A stretch of DNA of 41,337 nucleotides. It comes from CS1-C013 sp964353745. GTDB lineage: Archaea > Aenigmatarchaeota > Aenigmatarchaeia > Aenigmatarchaeales > Aenigmatarchaeaceae. The stretch is taken from the NCBI GenBank assembly GCA_964353745.1, contig CAYGWD010000007.1:1-41337 (forward strand), given 5' to 3'. The notes beneath the pieces are model-generated. The model was given only the letters and a program-made list of their open reading frames with translations, was not told the DNA's origin and did not search any database. Of the stretch, positions 16,553-24,800 are shown piece after piece; position 1 is the first letter of the stretch; the number at the start of each line of letters is the position of its first letter. The position numbers and the translations under genes were made by a program.

Positions 16553-16726
16553 TTATGGTAGTTGCAAAGAGAGAAGCGAGCCTATGTTAGCAGCTACCGA
16601 TTCTAAATAACCCGCTCTGCTCATAAAAATAAGAAGGGCAATTATGCCGATTATTACCACTGTCAATATTATGATAAGAACTTTGAACGGAAGAAGCCCT
16701 TTACTAGCATCTGTTATCTTGTCCAC
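16553..16726 (-). CDS. 57-residue single-helix protein, GTG start
   Basis: Small gene starting with GTG at 16726 and ending TAA at 16553-16555. AAGGAG lies eight bases before the GTG. The product reads MDKITDASKG, then LLPFKVLIIILTVVIIGIIALLIFM, and ends SLLSLQLP. A Gly at residue 10 immediately before the hydrophobic helix makes it look like a prepilin with a ten-residue leader and almost no head domain. It overlaps the upstream pilin-like gene by 23 bases in another frame, so the pair is translationally coupled. The good ribosome site and clean hydrophobic helix argue that it is real despite its size. Confidence 0.6.
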   Translation of the reverse strand: MDKITDASKGLLPFKVLIIILTVVIIGIIALLIFMSRAGYLESVAANIGSLLSLQLP

Positions 16727-17033
16727 AAGCACCGCTCCTTACAACATCAGTGGTCGGTTGACAGTCTTCATTTAATTGGCAACCGCAAAAACTATATATG
16801 CGTTCTGAAAAGTTAGGATCCGAAACAGTTATGCACACAGAACCGCGAGGGTTATTAGTGCAATGTGCGTCTGCATTGCAGGTTCCGCTAGGGTTAGCCG
16901 TTTGGGGTGAGTCAGCTTGCGGTTTTTGAAACTGTTTTCCACTAATAAAGCCCCAAACAACATATGCGGTAAAAAATAAAATTATTATTGCGCCCACCAC
17001 TATGACAGTTGAACTGGTAACGCCTTTTCTCAT
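16704..17033 (-). CDS. Pilin-like Cys-rich protein, 109 residues
   Basis: N-terminus MRKG-VTSSTVIVVGAIIILFF has a basic leader ending in Gly followed by a 20-residue helix, closer to classical archaeal prepilins than the MKGIE group. After a Pro/Gln linker (about 36-50) the outside domain has eight Cys (CNADAHC, VCI, FCGCQ, EDC, ACG, NRC), a compact disulfide-rich module. The following 57-residue gene starts inside its last codons. A minor pilin or surface-exposed knottin-like protein is likely; the ligand is unknown. Confidence 0.62.
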   Translation of the reverse strand: MRKGVTSSTVIVVGAIIILFFTAYVVWGFISGKQFQKPQADSPQTANPSGTCNADAHCTNNPRGSVCITVSDPNFSERIYSFCGCQLNEDCQPTTDVVRSGACGQDNRC

Positions 17034-17160
17034 ACTTATTATTTTTTCTCATGCTTATTAAGGATTTCTAATTTAGCCTATTCACCAAGATTTAGAAATG
17101 TAACATGTTTAAGAAAGCTGCTTGAGCATCCCCCTTTCTCATATTTATAATTAGAATAAT

Positions 17161-17170
17161 CTTATATAAG
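17161..17170 (-). promoter_or_regulatory. Palindromic TATA element in a 158-bp spacer
   Basis: CTTATATAAG lies in the gap 17034-17191. On the minus strand, transcription would begin near 17140, exactly at an ATG (17142) opening a 16-codon frame that begins MRKG, like the next gene, then stops. This could be a leader peptide or a decayed pilin. The following real start at 17033 would then have a leader of about 105 bases. Nothing else is evident in the spacer. Confidence 0.35.
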
Positions 17171-17191
17171 TTTTATCCAATGTCAACTTGA

Positions 17192-18781
17192 TTATATGCA
17201 ACATAGTCCTGCTACAGGATTGCATGCTAAAGTCGTTGGAGGTGGGCACGGGCCAACACAAGTACAGGACACAGTCGGAATCTGAATAATAGATATTGAT
17301 CTAACGTATTGATCATAGCAATTATACGGAATAAAACTCCAATCCGTGTGACTCCAGGAACGATACCACTGCTGTACTATAATTCTATAAGAGTAGCCTA
17401 TAGGAAGATCTTGGTTAGGACTTGCAATTTGTTGACCACTGCCGTCTTTGGCGTCTACCACAACTGTAATTTTTTCATTATTCTGCTTAAGCAAACCAAA
17501 TGTACTACCACCAACAGTCCAATACTTTTCTCCTTCTGATGTCCATTCAGGTATGCACCCAGCAGGGTTGCTCTTATCAGCAGCCGAACAGGTTTGAAAA
17601 CTAATCTTTGCTAAAGCTTGTGCTCGAGTAAGGCCATTAAAGGCGATATTTGCCAAACCGTGAATTGTACCATCTCCTATCATTATCTGACTATAAATGC
17701 TAGTGATAGGTTGGGTTGGCGTGATTATGTAGTCTGCGACTATTCTAGCTTCTGGATAGACTTGTCCAAGGATGCCCCTCCTGAATTGATCTGTTCCTGG
17801 AGGAAGATACTGAAAATATGGATCTAACATAGTGTTCCAATCTGTTTCTGGAGTATCAGCAGCTGAAAAATTAGGAATTTCTGCAAATAAGACATAATAA
17901 TTTTTATATTGTGGTTGTGCTGCCCATACAACGCCATATATATAGTATCTAGACGGTGTGAGAATCTCACTATTACCTCCTTCAGAAATACCCCAGTCAG
18001 TCATATTCCAATCAGTACTAGTAGTGTCTAGTTCATCATTATCTGCGGACCATATTATTTTGTCTTGGCCATTGTCGCAAAAGCCACTGCAAAGACCATT
18101 CCATCCGGCAGGATTGGCGATATTTGCACAGGCATTGTTGCCAAACTCTCCATAACCTCCTTGATTTGATGCAAACGAGCCAGAACAGAAAGCTTGAGCT
18201 CCAAACGTTCTATCTCTAAATTGGAGGTTTATACAGGTTTCATCAAGATTAGTTATACCAACTGCGCCTGGTGGAGGAAGTCCATTAGGAGGTGGAGGCG
18301 AGTTTGTGCACAGATGACAGGCAGAATCATAACTATGCATAGCTGTTTCATCAGGATCATTTTTACTTGCAGTTCCAGTATAAAAGAATTTTCCTGAATC
18401 AATAAGATATCCAGTTTGTGCTCCAAAAGGTTGACCATGATCAAACATACCGTTATCAATTGTGGTTCTAGGGCCGCCATCCCCATGTTTGCTATAATCA
18501 ATGTGTATAGCCTTTCCTATATGACATGCTATTTCTGATAAATCCCAGTTATTTCCAGTTGTAAATATGTGAGGAACTGGATTAATTCCCCCATATGTAA
18601 TACCACTGCCCTCTATCGGATTAGGATTAGTCGCTACTCCTGATTCAGGCCCTTGCTCCCACAACTTCTCAAATGGAATGTCAGTTTTTCCGTAAACCCA
18701 ACCGACTGTCATAACGAGTAGAAAAAGCATGATGACAACCGAAAATATCACATAATAGGGTACACCATGTATTCCCTTCAT
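17192..18781 (-). CDS. Surface protein with pilin-like N-terminus, 529 residues
   Basis: Starts MKG-IHGVPYYVIFSVVIMLF with a membrane helix to about residue 29. The 500-residue outside part is beta-rich and low in Lys, with Gly/Asn/Trp-rich segments and Cys mostly in pairs: HLCTN, NNACANI, GLCSGFC, then a Pro-rich tail with TCVGPCPPP and LCCI. A region near 330-480 contains aromatic segments (QQWYRSWSHTDWSF) typical of secreted beta domains. No family recognised and no catalytic motif. A TATA box directly before the start suggests it opens its own near-leaderless transcript. Likely a large adhesive pilin of the appendage. Confidence 0.64.
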   Translation of the reverse strand: MKGIHGVPYYVIFSVVIMLFLLVMTVGWVYGKTDIPFEKLWEQGPESGVATNPNPIEGSGITYGGINPVPHIFTTGNNWDLSEIACHIGKAIHIDYSKHGDGGPRTTIDNGMFDHGQPFGAQTGYLIDSGKFFYTGTASKNDPDETAMHSYDSACHLCTNSPPPPNGLPPPGAVGITNLDETCINLQFRDRTFGAQAFCSGSFASNQGGYGEFGNNACANIANPAGWNGLCSGFCDNGQDKIIWSADNDELDTTSTDWNMTDWGISEGGNSEILTPSRYYIYGVVWAAQPQYKNYYVLFAEIPNFSAADTPETDWNTMLDPYFQYLPPGTDQFRRGILGQVYPEARIVADYIITPTQPITSIYSQIMIGDGTIHGLANIAFNGLTRAQALAKISFQTCSAADKSNPAGCIPEWTSEGEKYWTVGGSTFGLLKQNNEKITVVVDAKDGSGQQIASPNQDLPIGYSYRIIVQQWYRSWSHTDWSFIPYNCYDQYVRSISIIQIPTVSCTCVGPCPPPTTLACNPVAGLCCI

Positions 18782-18802
18782 AATAAGATATTTTTTTATC
18801 TC

Positions 18803-18811
18803 GTATATAAA
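18803..18811 (-). promoter_or_regulatory. Box A promoter of the 529-residue surface protein gene
   Basis: Minus strand reads ATTTATATACG, centred about 26 bases before the ATG at 18781. That spacing predicts a leaderless mRNA, and no clear ribosome binding site is present. Confidence 0.45.
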
Positions 18812-18997
18812 TCAGACAGGTATGAAGCGGCAGTATGTTGCGGCTGCAGCTCCGAAAGGTATCCAGAACAAGACGCTGCAGACAAGCTCTTTGACTAGCT
18901 TACCTCCTGTGAAATGGTTTATCAAAAAGAAAAATAAAAGCAGGACTATCAAAACTACAATCAGCGTTCCGATGAACTCTGTCATGCTTTGAAACAT
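18812..18997 (-). CDS. Small two-helix membrane protein, about 61 residues
   Basis: From the ATG at 18997 (MFQSMTEFIGTLIVVL) the product has a long aliphatic helix (about 7-27, including LLLFFFLI), a short basic loop (HFTGGKLVKE) and a second hydrophobic stretch with two Cys (VCSVLFWIPFGAAAATYC). A TTG four codons upstream is an alternative start. It follows the preceding small gene with four bases between them and belongs to the same run. Family and role unknown; it may be a membrane subunit of the assembly machine rather than a pilin. Confidence 0.52.
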   Translation of the reverse strand: MFQSMTEFIGTLIVVLIVLLLFFFLINHFTGGKLVKELVCSVLFWIPFGAAAATYCRFIPV

Positions 18998-18999
18998 AT

Positions 19000-19209
19000 T
19001 TAAAACCAAATAAAAGTTTTTACCAAACCTTCTAGCGCAGGGCCTATTAATGCTCCTATAGTCGAAGATGCTTCTATAATTTTTACAATCACGAGAGCTG
19101 CCATCCTAACCTCTTTGACACTATAAATCATCTCCCACAATATGAATATTACTATTACTAAAAGAATAAGAAAGCCAATGAGCACATAAGTCGAGTTTAT
19201 GGGTTCCAT
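19000..19209 (-). CDS. Small membrane protein, 69 residues
   Basis: The ATG at 19209 overlaps the preceding gene's TGA (TGATG) and follows GGTGGG, so it is preferred over an upstream in-frame GTG at 19230 lying inside that gene. The sequence MEPINSTYVLIGFLILLVIVIFILW gives one helix (about 8-26), a short basic loop (YSVKEVR), then an amphipathic, Ala/Ile-rich second segment (AALVIVKII through GALIGPALEGLV). It has no Cys and no Gly leader. Translationally coupled to both neighbours; function unknown. Confidence 0.58.
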   Translation of the reverse strand: MEPINSTYVLIGFLILLVIVIFILWEMIYSVKEVRMAALVIVKIIEASSTIGALIGPALEGLVKTFIWF

Positions 19210-19367
19210 CAAGTCCCACCTATTCTCCACAAAACGCCAAAGATTTGAGAAAACACTCCTTGGCTAGTCTGAGGCATGATTAAAAGCATTACTGTGATAA
19301 AAATAAATAAAAATAATAAAAGTAAAATGAGAGCCAGGGGCAAGCTATAGGCGTGTTTCTCAGGCAT
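19209..19367 (-). CDS. 52-residue membrane peptide
   Basis: A short frame from the ATG at 19367 to the TGA at 19209-19211. The product starts MPEKHAYSLPLALILLLLFLFIFITVMLL as one strong membrane helix (about 9-31), followed by PQTSQGVFSQIFGVLWRIGGT. AAGGA lies about ten bases before the start. It fills the otherwise empty space between the Cys-rich 126-residue gene and the next small membrane gene, and its stop overlaps that gene's start. The coupled arrangement and clean hydrophobic pattern support it as a genuine small gene of the appendage operon. Confidence 0.58.
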   Translation of the reverse strand: MPEKHAYSLPLALILLLLFLFIFITVMLLIMPQTSQGVFSQIFGVLWRIGGT

Positions 19368-19403
19368 GATTATTATTCCTTTTCTATAAATAAAACAGTT
19401 AGT

Positions 19404-19784
19404 TCATTGGCATTTGCAGAGATTGTCGCAGTGGTTAGGCGACATGCAATCAACATCAAGAGCGCATTCTGCGCCGCACTCTCCTTTCACACATTCATAA
19501 CCGCAATCGGCTCCAGAAGTGACGCACTTGTCAGCTCTCCATTGATTCGTTCGCGTAACAATGTTCGTATCACATTTTGGGCACCACTTGCAATTAGCTG
19601 AGTTGCAATCATTCTCAGTGTCATAAGGCGAACACTGTTTTCCATCAATAAAACCACCAGTAGGCTTGTTAACATTTACTTGGACTTCTATGATGTTGAC
19701 TATCATTTTGCTTGCTACAAGTATTATTATTCCTCCAACCAAAATTCCGACCACAAGCCAATACAACAATTCTTGAACGTCCAT
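19404..19784 (-). CDS. Membrane-anchored Cys-rich protein, 126 residues
   Basis: MDVQELLYWLVVGILVGGIIILVA gives an N-terminal anchor (about 8-27). From about residue 45 the protein is a small disulfide-type domain with about 15 Cys, including QCSPYDTENDCNSANCKWC, ADCGYEC and a CDNLCKCQ end. It shares the CxWCPxC motif (CKWCPKC here) with the end of the 898-residue surface protein (CKWCPRC). GTGATGAG precedes the start. It is the first gene after the TadC/FlaJ-type platform, separated by 12 bases, so it is likely co-expressed with the machine. A secreted, disulfide-stabilised subunit is probable. Confidence 0.66.
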   Translation of the reverse strand: MDVQELLYWLVVGILVGGIIILVASKMIVNIIEVQVNVNKPTGGFIDGKQCSPYDTENDCNSANCKWCPKCDTNIVTRTNQWRADKCVTSGADCGYECVKGECGAECALDVDCMSPNHCDNLCKCQ

Positions 19785-19796
19785 CTCATCACTTTA

Positions 19797-21875
19797 CTAT
19801 TTGATCACAGGTGTCAGCAAACCTTCTATTGCATTACCAAACATAGAGTAAGTCACAACCCAGCTTATAATGTATAATATTATGCCGATTAATAAAATAC
19901 TCCACATGTTCTGTCTCATGCCAACAGGGTCCTCCCCATACTTGATTCCATTCAGAAACATCGAAAGAAGAACGGCCGTCTCAATCATGTAAATGCCAAC
20001 AATCAACTGGAATCCTGAAGGAGTGATTGGCATGGTTCCCCCCATTGCCCAAGGAATCAATAACATCGATTGAGCAACATTCATGCCGCCGCCAGCCGCT
20101 CCCATTATATTTTTCATTGCCGACCCCAGGCTCTCTAATATCCTTAGTATTATTACCGCCAATGTTACTGTCACGCCCGCAACCATCGGAGTCAAGAACA
20201 TTGCCAAGAATTTCATGCTCGTTGTCGTCTCGCCTAGGATGTCCTCTATCTCTTCCTTGACTTCATGCACGCCCTTCAAATATCTTGATATCACAACCAT
20301 TGAGCTGGCAGCGGTCTTGACGCTTTTTTTAGAAGACTCTATTATGGTCTGCATTATTGAACGGATTAAATTAGAGGGATAAAACCAGATTGCCCCCACC
20401 TCTTTGTCAAACAACGCCTGCTCGAAAGTGTAGCCAAACTTCTTGATGTTCAGGCTGATTATCTCGAACATCTCGGCGATCTTTAGTTCTTTTAGATTGC
20501 CTCTTACTTTGTCGATCGCCTGCTCGATTGGCGTGCCGCCCGCTATTATGTTGCCTAACTGGAACAAGGCTATTGTGAACTCATTCTCTATCTTTTCTAT
20601 GTCGTTCCTGACCTTGATTTTCTGATAGCTGTCCAAAAAGGCATAGGCAGATATCGTTAGGGCGAGCCCAAACACGGTTACAATCGAAAAGCTAACAGAG
20701 GAATAAACGTCAGGATTCGATATGCCTGCTATTCCGAACAAAATGAACGGCATTGATATTAACAATGCTAAAGGCCATATCGGAATCAGCGCCCCTCCCA
20801 AGGAGAACTTTCCCATTGGCGGAACATTCTTTGCTTTTGATATGTCCGGCGGAGAGAAGGTTGAAGGCTTGGTTGACAGTATATGGCTGACGATGAAATA
20901 CAGAACTGCTGGCAAAAGAATATCATAGCCAAAAACAACAAACTCTGGCTTGACTTTGTCTGAAATAAATATCAACACTATCGGGAATAGAACTAAACCC
21001 ATGACAGGAAGCAATATTCCCATTGCGTAAATCAGAGTCATAGGCATTCTAAGGTCTGATGCATAATGCCTTGCTCTTTCCCTTGTTCCGTTCAGTATGA
21101 CGTCTATGGTCTCGTCATAAACCATTTCCCTTCTCTCAGATTCGATGGCAGAGTTCCTTAACAAGTTCAAAGCTTCTGCAAATTCCTTGTTCCTGTCCTT
21201 CCACTTCGTTATGTAATTGACCAAGGCCTCGTCAGCAGAGGAATAAGTTCCTACCTCGATGTCCCACAACATTTTTCTCAGGTCCCATCCTAACGGGCTA
21301 TCCAAATTCTGCGAGGCGAACTTTACCGCCCCTTCCAGATTGGGAGAGGCCCTCATGTAAATGACCATGTACAAGACTGCGAGCACGGCATCAGAGGACA
21401 TCATCACGCTCATGGCCTTTGCCTTGGTGCTCGGATAAGTGTAGAGATACCAGAATGCTCCTAGCACGGCCATGAAGCCGAACATGCCGAACGTGAGGCC
21501 TATATTCAGAAAAATGAGAGAGAACATGACAACCACTAATATAAACAGAGACACCAATATTGCCAGAGAGAAAACGCCTTTCGGATTTACATTAAGGTAA
21601 GCCGCTTTTGAGTCGGCTAATATCTTTCTCCTTGAATTCATATCAGGCTCCAGGGGGAACAAACCTTGTGCAAAAAAACAGGCCCTCTCATAAAAAGTCT
21701 TCGGCTTTATCCTTACCTCTTCCAGGAATTTTATATATTCCTGAGGATAGGGATAGAACTCTTTTTTCTCAGGCAGTTTTATTTCAGAAACTTTCAAGGC
21801 TTTTTGCAGTTCCAGTCTTTTTGATTCTTCTGCTTTCAGCAAAGTTTCTGCAATTTTTTTATTCTTTTTAGCCAT
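19797..21875 (-). CDS. TadC/FlaJ-type platform protein (double T2SSF domain)
   Basis: 692 residues from the ATG at 21875, which overlaps the ATPase stop (TGATG). An N-terminal charged segment (about 1-95) precedes a first membrane pair (about 95-150). A cytoplasmic T2SSF-like region with ARASPNLEGAVKFASQ follows, then further membrane helices (about 265-415) and a second T2SSF-like region (about 430-560: GGTPIEQAIDKVRG, GYTFEQALFDKEVG, SRYLKGVHEVKEEIEDILGE). Final helices lie at about 560-690. This duplicated layout is that of archaeal type IV pilus and archaellum platform proteins, which sit in the membrane above the hexameric ATPase and drive subunit extrusion. Its adjacency to the ATPase confirms the assignment. 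Confidence 0.85.
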   Translation of the reverse strand: MAKKNKKIAETLLKAEESKRLELQKALKVSEIKLPEKKEFYPYPQEYIKFLEEVRIKPKTFYERACFFAQGLFPLEPDMNSRRKILADSKAAYLNVNPKGVFSLAILVSLFILVVVMFSLIFLNIGLTFGMFGFMAVLGAFWYLYTYPSTKAKAMSVMMSSDAVLAVLYMVIYMRASPNLEGAVKFASQNLDSPLGWDLRKMLWDIEVGTYSSADEALVNYITKWKDRNKEFAEALNLLRNSAIESERREMVYDETIDVILNGTRERARHYASDLRMPMTLIYAMGILLPVMGLVLFPIVLIFISDKVKPEFVVFGYDILLPAVLYFIVSHILSTKPSTFSPPDISKAKNVPPMGKFSLGGALIPIWPLALLISMPFILFGIAGISNPDVYSSVSFSIVTVFGLALTISAYAFLDSYQKIKVRNDIEKIENEFTIALFQLGNIIAGGTPIEQAIDKVRGNLKELKIAEMFEIISLNIKKFGYTFEQALFDKEVGAIWFYPSNLIRSIMQTIIESSKKSVKTAASSMVVISRYLKGVHEVKEEIEDILGETTTSMKFLAMFLTPMVAGVTVTLAVIILRILESLGSAMKNIMGAAGGGMNVAQSMLLIPWAMGGTMPITPSGFQLIVGIYMIETAVLLSMFLNGIKYGEDPVGMRQNMWSILLIGIILYIISWVVTYSMFGNAIEGLLTPVIK

Positions 21876-24800
21876 CAAACAGCCTTCGCATATTTTTTAA
21901 ACCAGTCAAGCCATTCTTCATAAACCCTTTTAGTGTCAACAGTTCCTATTTCTTTTCTAGACTTCTCGGCAATCTCGTGGAACATCTCGTTCACTTTTAT
22001 AGTTGTCTCTGCCTCTAGCAAATCAGGATTATTAACTTTCTGAGCAATCTCAACAACTGTATCCAATATTTTGGCTCTTAATTGGATGTTGTCCCAGACT
22101 AATTCCCAGCGTCCAGACCATCCAGGAACTCTTTCTGCAATCTGATTCAGAATGTTTGACTCGCCGTTCAACAAAGTGTCTGTCGGTTTCAGTGTGTCCT
22201 CGTCCGAACGGTATTCCATAAGATTTACGAAACCTCCCTCGTCAGCAGGATCCCTTTTCCAATGCTTTCTTACCTCTGTCACTTCTGTTATCCTTCTGAA
22301 TGTTCTTAATCCGTCAGTAGTTTTTAGTTTGTTGCAGACCACAACTAGGTCTGTTGCTTTAAAGCTTGTTGGCGGGACTCCCAAGTCATTGACTATTCTG
22401 TCGAAGATACCGTAAGCAGACTCGCCGTGTATTGTTCCAGCGACAACATTGGCCATTGCCCCGATTCTCATGGCCTCGAACAAGGCTTTTGCCTCCCTAG
22501 ACCTTATCTCACCTATGAACAAACATGAATCGCCTAATCTCAAGGCCGTCCTGACAACCTCTTCTGCTGGCAATTCCAATTCCACCCTTGTGATGACAGA
22601 GCGGGATTTTAATCTTTCTATGTTATAACCAAAACTTCTTAATTGTTCTATTGGGAGTTCAAGGGTGTTGTGAGCAAAAATGTTTTCGCAGACGAAATTC
22701 TCGTTTATAGGAACAGAAATGTCATAAACATAATCAGTTATAGTTTGCTTTTTGATGTCTGTTATCTGATCCCAGAATATGTCTGAATTGGCTAATGTAT
22801 TCAACAGTTCTAGGACATCTCCGCCGTCTGCACGCATTTTAGTTATGATTTCATTAAGTTTTTCTCTGCCAATGTTGTTATTTCTTTTTATGTAATCGTA
22901 ATTATTGAAATCTCCATAAAAACTGCTTATAGATTTTTTGAGCTCTACAGACAAGGGTATAATGTCTGTCTTATCATGGGTTGATTTCTTGCTGCACAAT
23001 CCTTTCACATAAGCATTCCTTTCATCTTGCAGAAAGCCTATGTTTTCTAAGAATGGTTTCAAAGTCTTTATGCTGCTTATTCTAAGAGATTGAGTCTTGT
23101 CTCTTGGACTAATTCTGTTTATTCTTCCTATTATTCCAAATGGCAATAATAATGTTTGTACGTCCTTTATCATATTTTCAGAGGTAAGACTTATTCCAAC
23201 TTCTGCTTTGGCAGTATAGCCGTCTCCACTGTATAAACCTCTTAAAACAGAGGCTATCTGTTCTTTTGACAAGTTGAAAATCCATTCAGGAATTCTTTTT
23301 GTGTAAGCATTGCCTTCAAGTTTGAATATCTTCTGCATCAATAATTTTAAACTGCTAGAACAAATCACAAGTGAGAATCCGTCCGAATGCATTCTTGTTT
23401 TCAAACCAAGTTTATTTGCCACGTTTTTAACTATCTCTCTCGTGGGTTCGTCTGTTACTGAAAGTATGACAGCATTTTTGTCATAACAGCCGTCAGCCAA
23501 CCACAGGCCAATCAGTGTTAGAATATCTTTGTCAAGTTCTATTTCCAAGGGTAAAGGTTTTGAATTTTTATCGGTTTTGAAGAACAACTTATCCGTTTCC
23601 ATGCCTTTAGTCATTTCAGCAAAAACCTTTCCCGGCGCAATTCCAGTTCTTTTCCAGCGACTAGGCACAGACTTTGAATAATTCATCTTCTTGGCTATGC
23701 TCTTTGCAAGCTCGAATTTCTTTTCTATAAATTTCTTAATAGGTTCGCCTAGAATGTAAACATCTTTTATGAACTCCGGATAATCTTTCAATTTGATTTT
23801 TTCAACAGGCTTGTTATTAATGAATAGCGTCCGAGGTGTTGCTATAAAATCATTAATTTTAAAGTCTTTGCATTTTATTGCCTCTATGCCCCCGTTGTTT
23901 CCAACAGTGAACAACGAATGGTCTCCTGTGACTCTTATTTTTTTTCCAGTTCTTGTTCTGATTTCGAATATTTCCTTTTCGACTTTATGCCTGATAAAAG
24001 CGGAGACATCTGCCAAAACGACCTTTTCATCAGAATCAACAGAAAACACTTTGATATTCTCTTGGTTCTTATCTAGAATCTCATGGCCTTTTATTGTATG
24101 TTTGGAGCCATACTTTTCTATTAAACTGTCTATCATATTTCCAATCTTTTCTCTTCTCATTGTTCCGTTTCTCTTGTACAAAATCTCGCAATCTCCAGTG
24201 ACGCTGTCCTCGACGCAAAGAATTCTATAATAAGGCAGTATCTGTAGCATTGTCGATCCGAGTAAAGAAGTTTTTCCAGCGCCTCTTGATCCTGCAATAA
24301 GATACGTCCTACCGTAGGATGCTAAGAACCACATCAACGCACCGAATAAACTATTCATGAATTTTTCTTTTAAGAATAGGGAAAAGGTCCATGGCTTGAA
24401 TCTATGCCTTCTTAATGCAAAGCCTAGACCATCTGGCGACAGTCTCGGATTTATTGCAGCAATTCTGGCTACTCCGCCAGGAACAGTAACTTCTGCATCT
24501 AAAACAGGATTGGCCTCGTCCAATGGCCTTCCTGATATCAGCTTGAATCGAGTAGCCCATCTGTCTCCATCTGCTTTTGTTGGAACAAGGTTGGTCTCGC
24601 ATTCTTCAAACTCCTGATGGTTTATAAAAATAGGTAGGTTGCCCATGGGTGAATTTATGAAAACATCTTGTATCTTGTCATCCCTTAACAATATTTCTAA
24701 TATGCCTAGGCCTGCTGTATAACGTGTCAGTATGCCGGCTAATTTTTCCAGCTGGCTTGATTCGAAAGATTTTCCCATCTCCTCTGACAGGTCTCTTAAC

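Noticed and set aside
19404..21871. Plus-strand frames opposite the platform and Cys-rich genes
   Set aside because: They are reverse-frame shadows of strongly supported minus-strand genes and lack start signals.
23793..24230. Long plus-strand frame of 145 codons inside the intein
   Set aside because: It is antisense to the intein coding region, with hydrophobic composition typical of reverse frames and no ribosome site.
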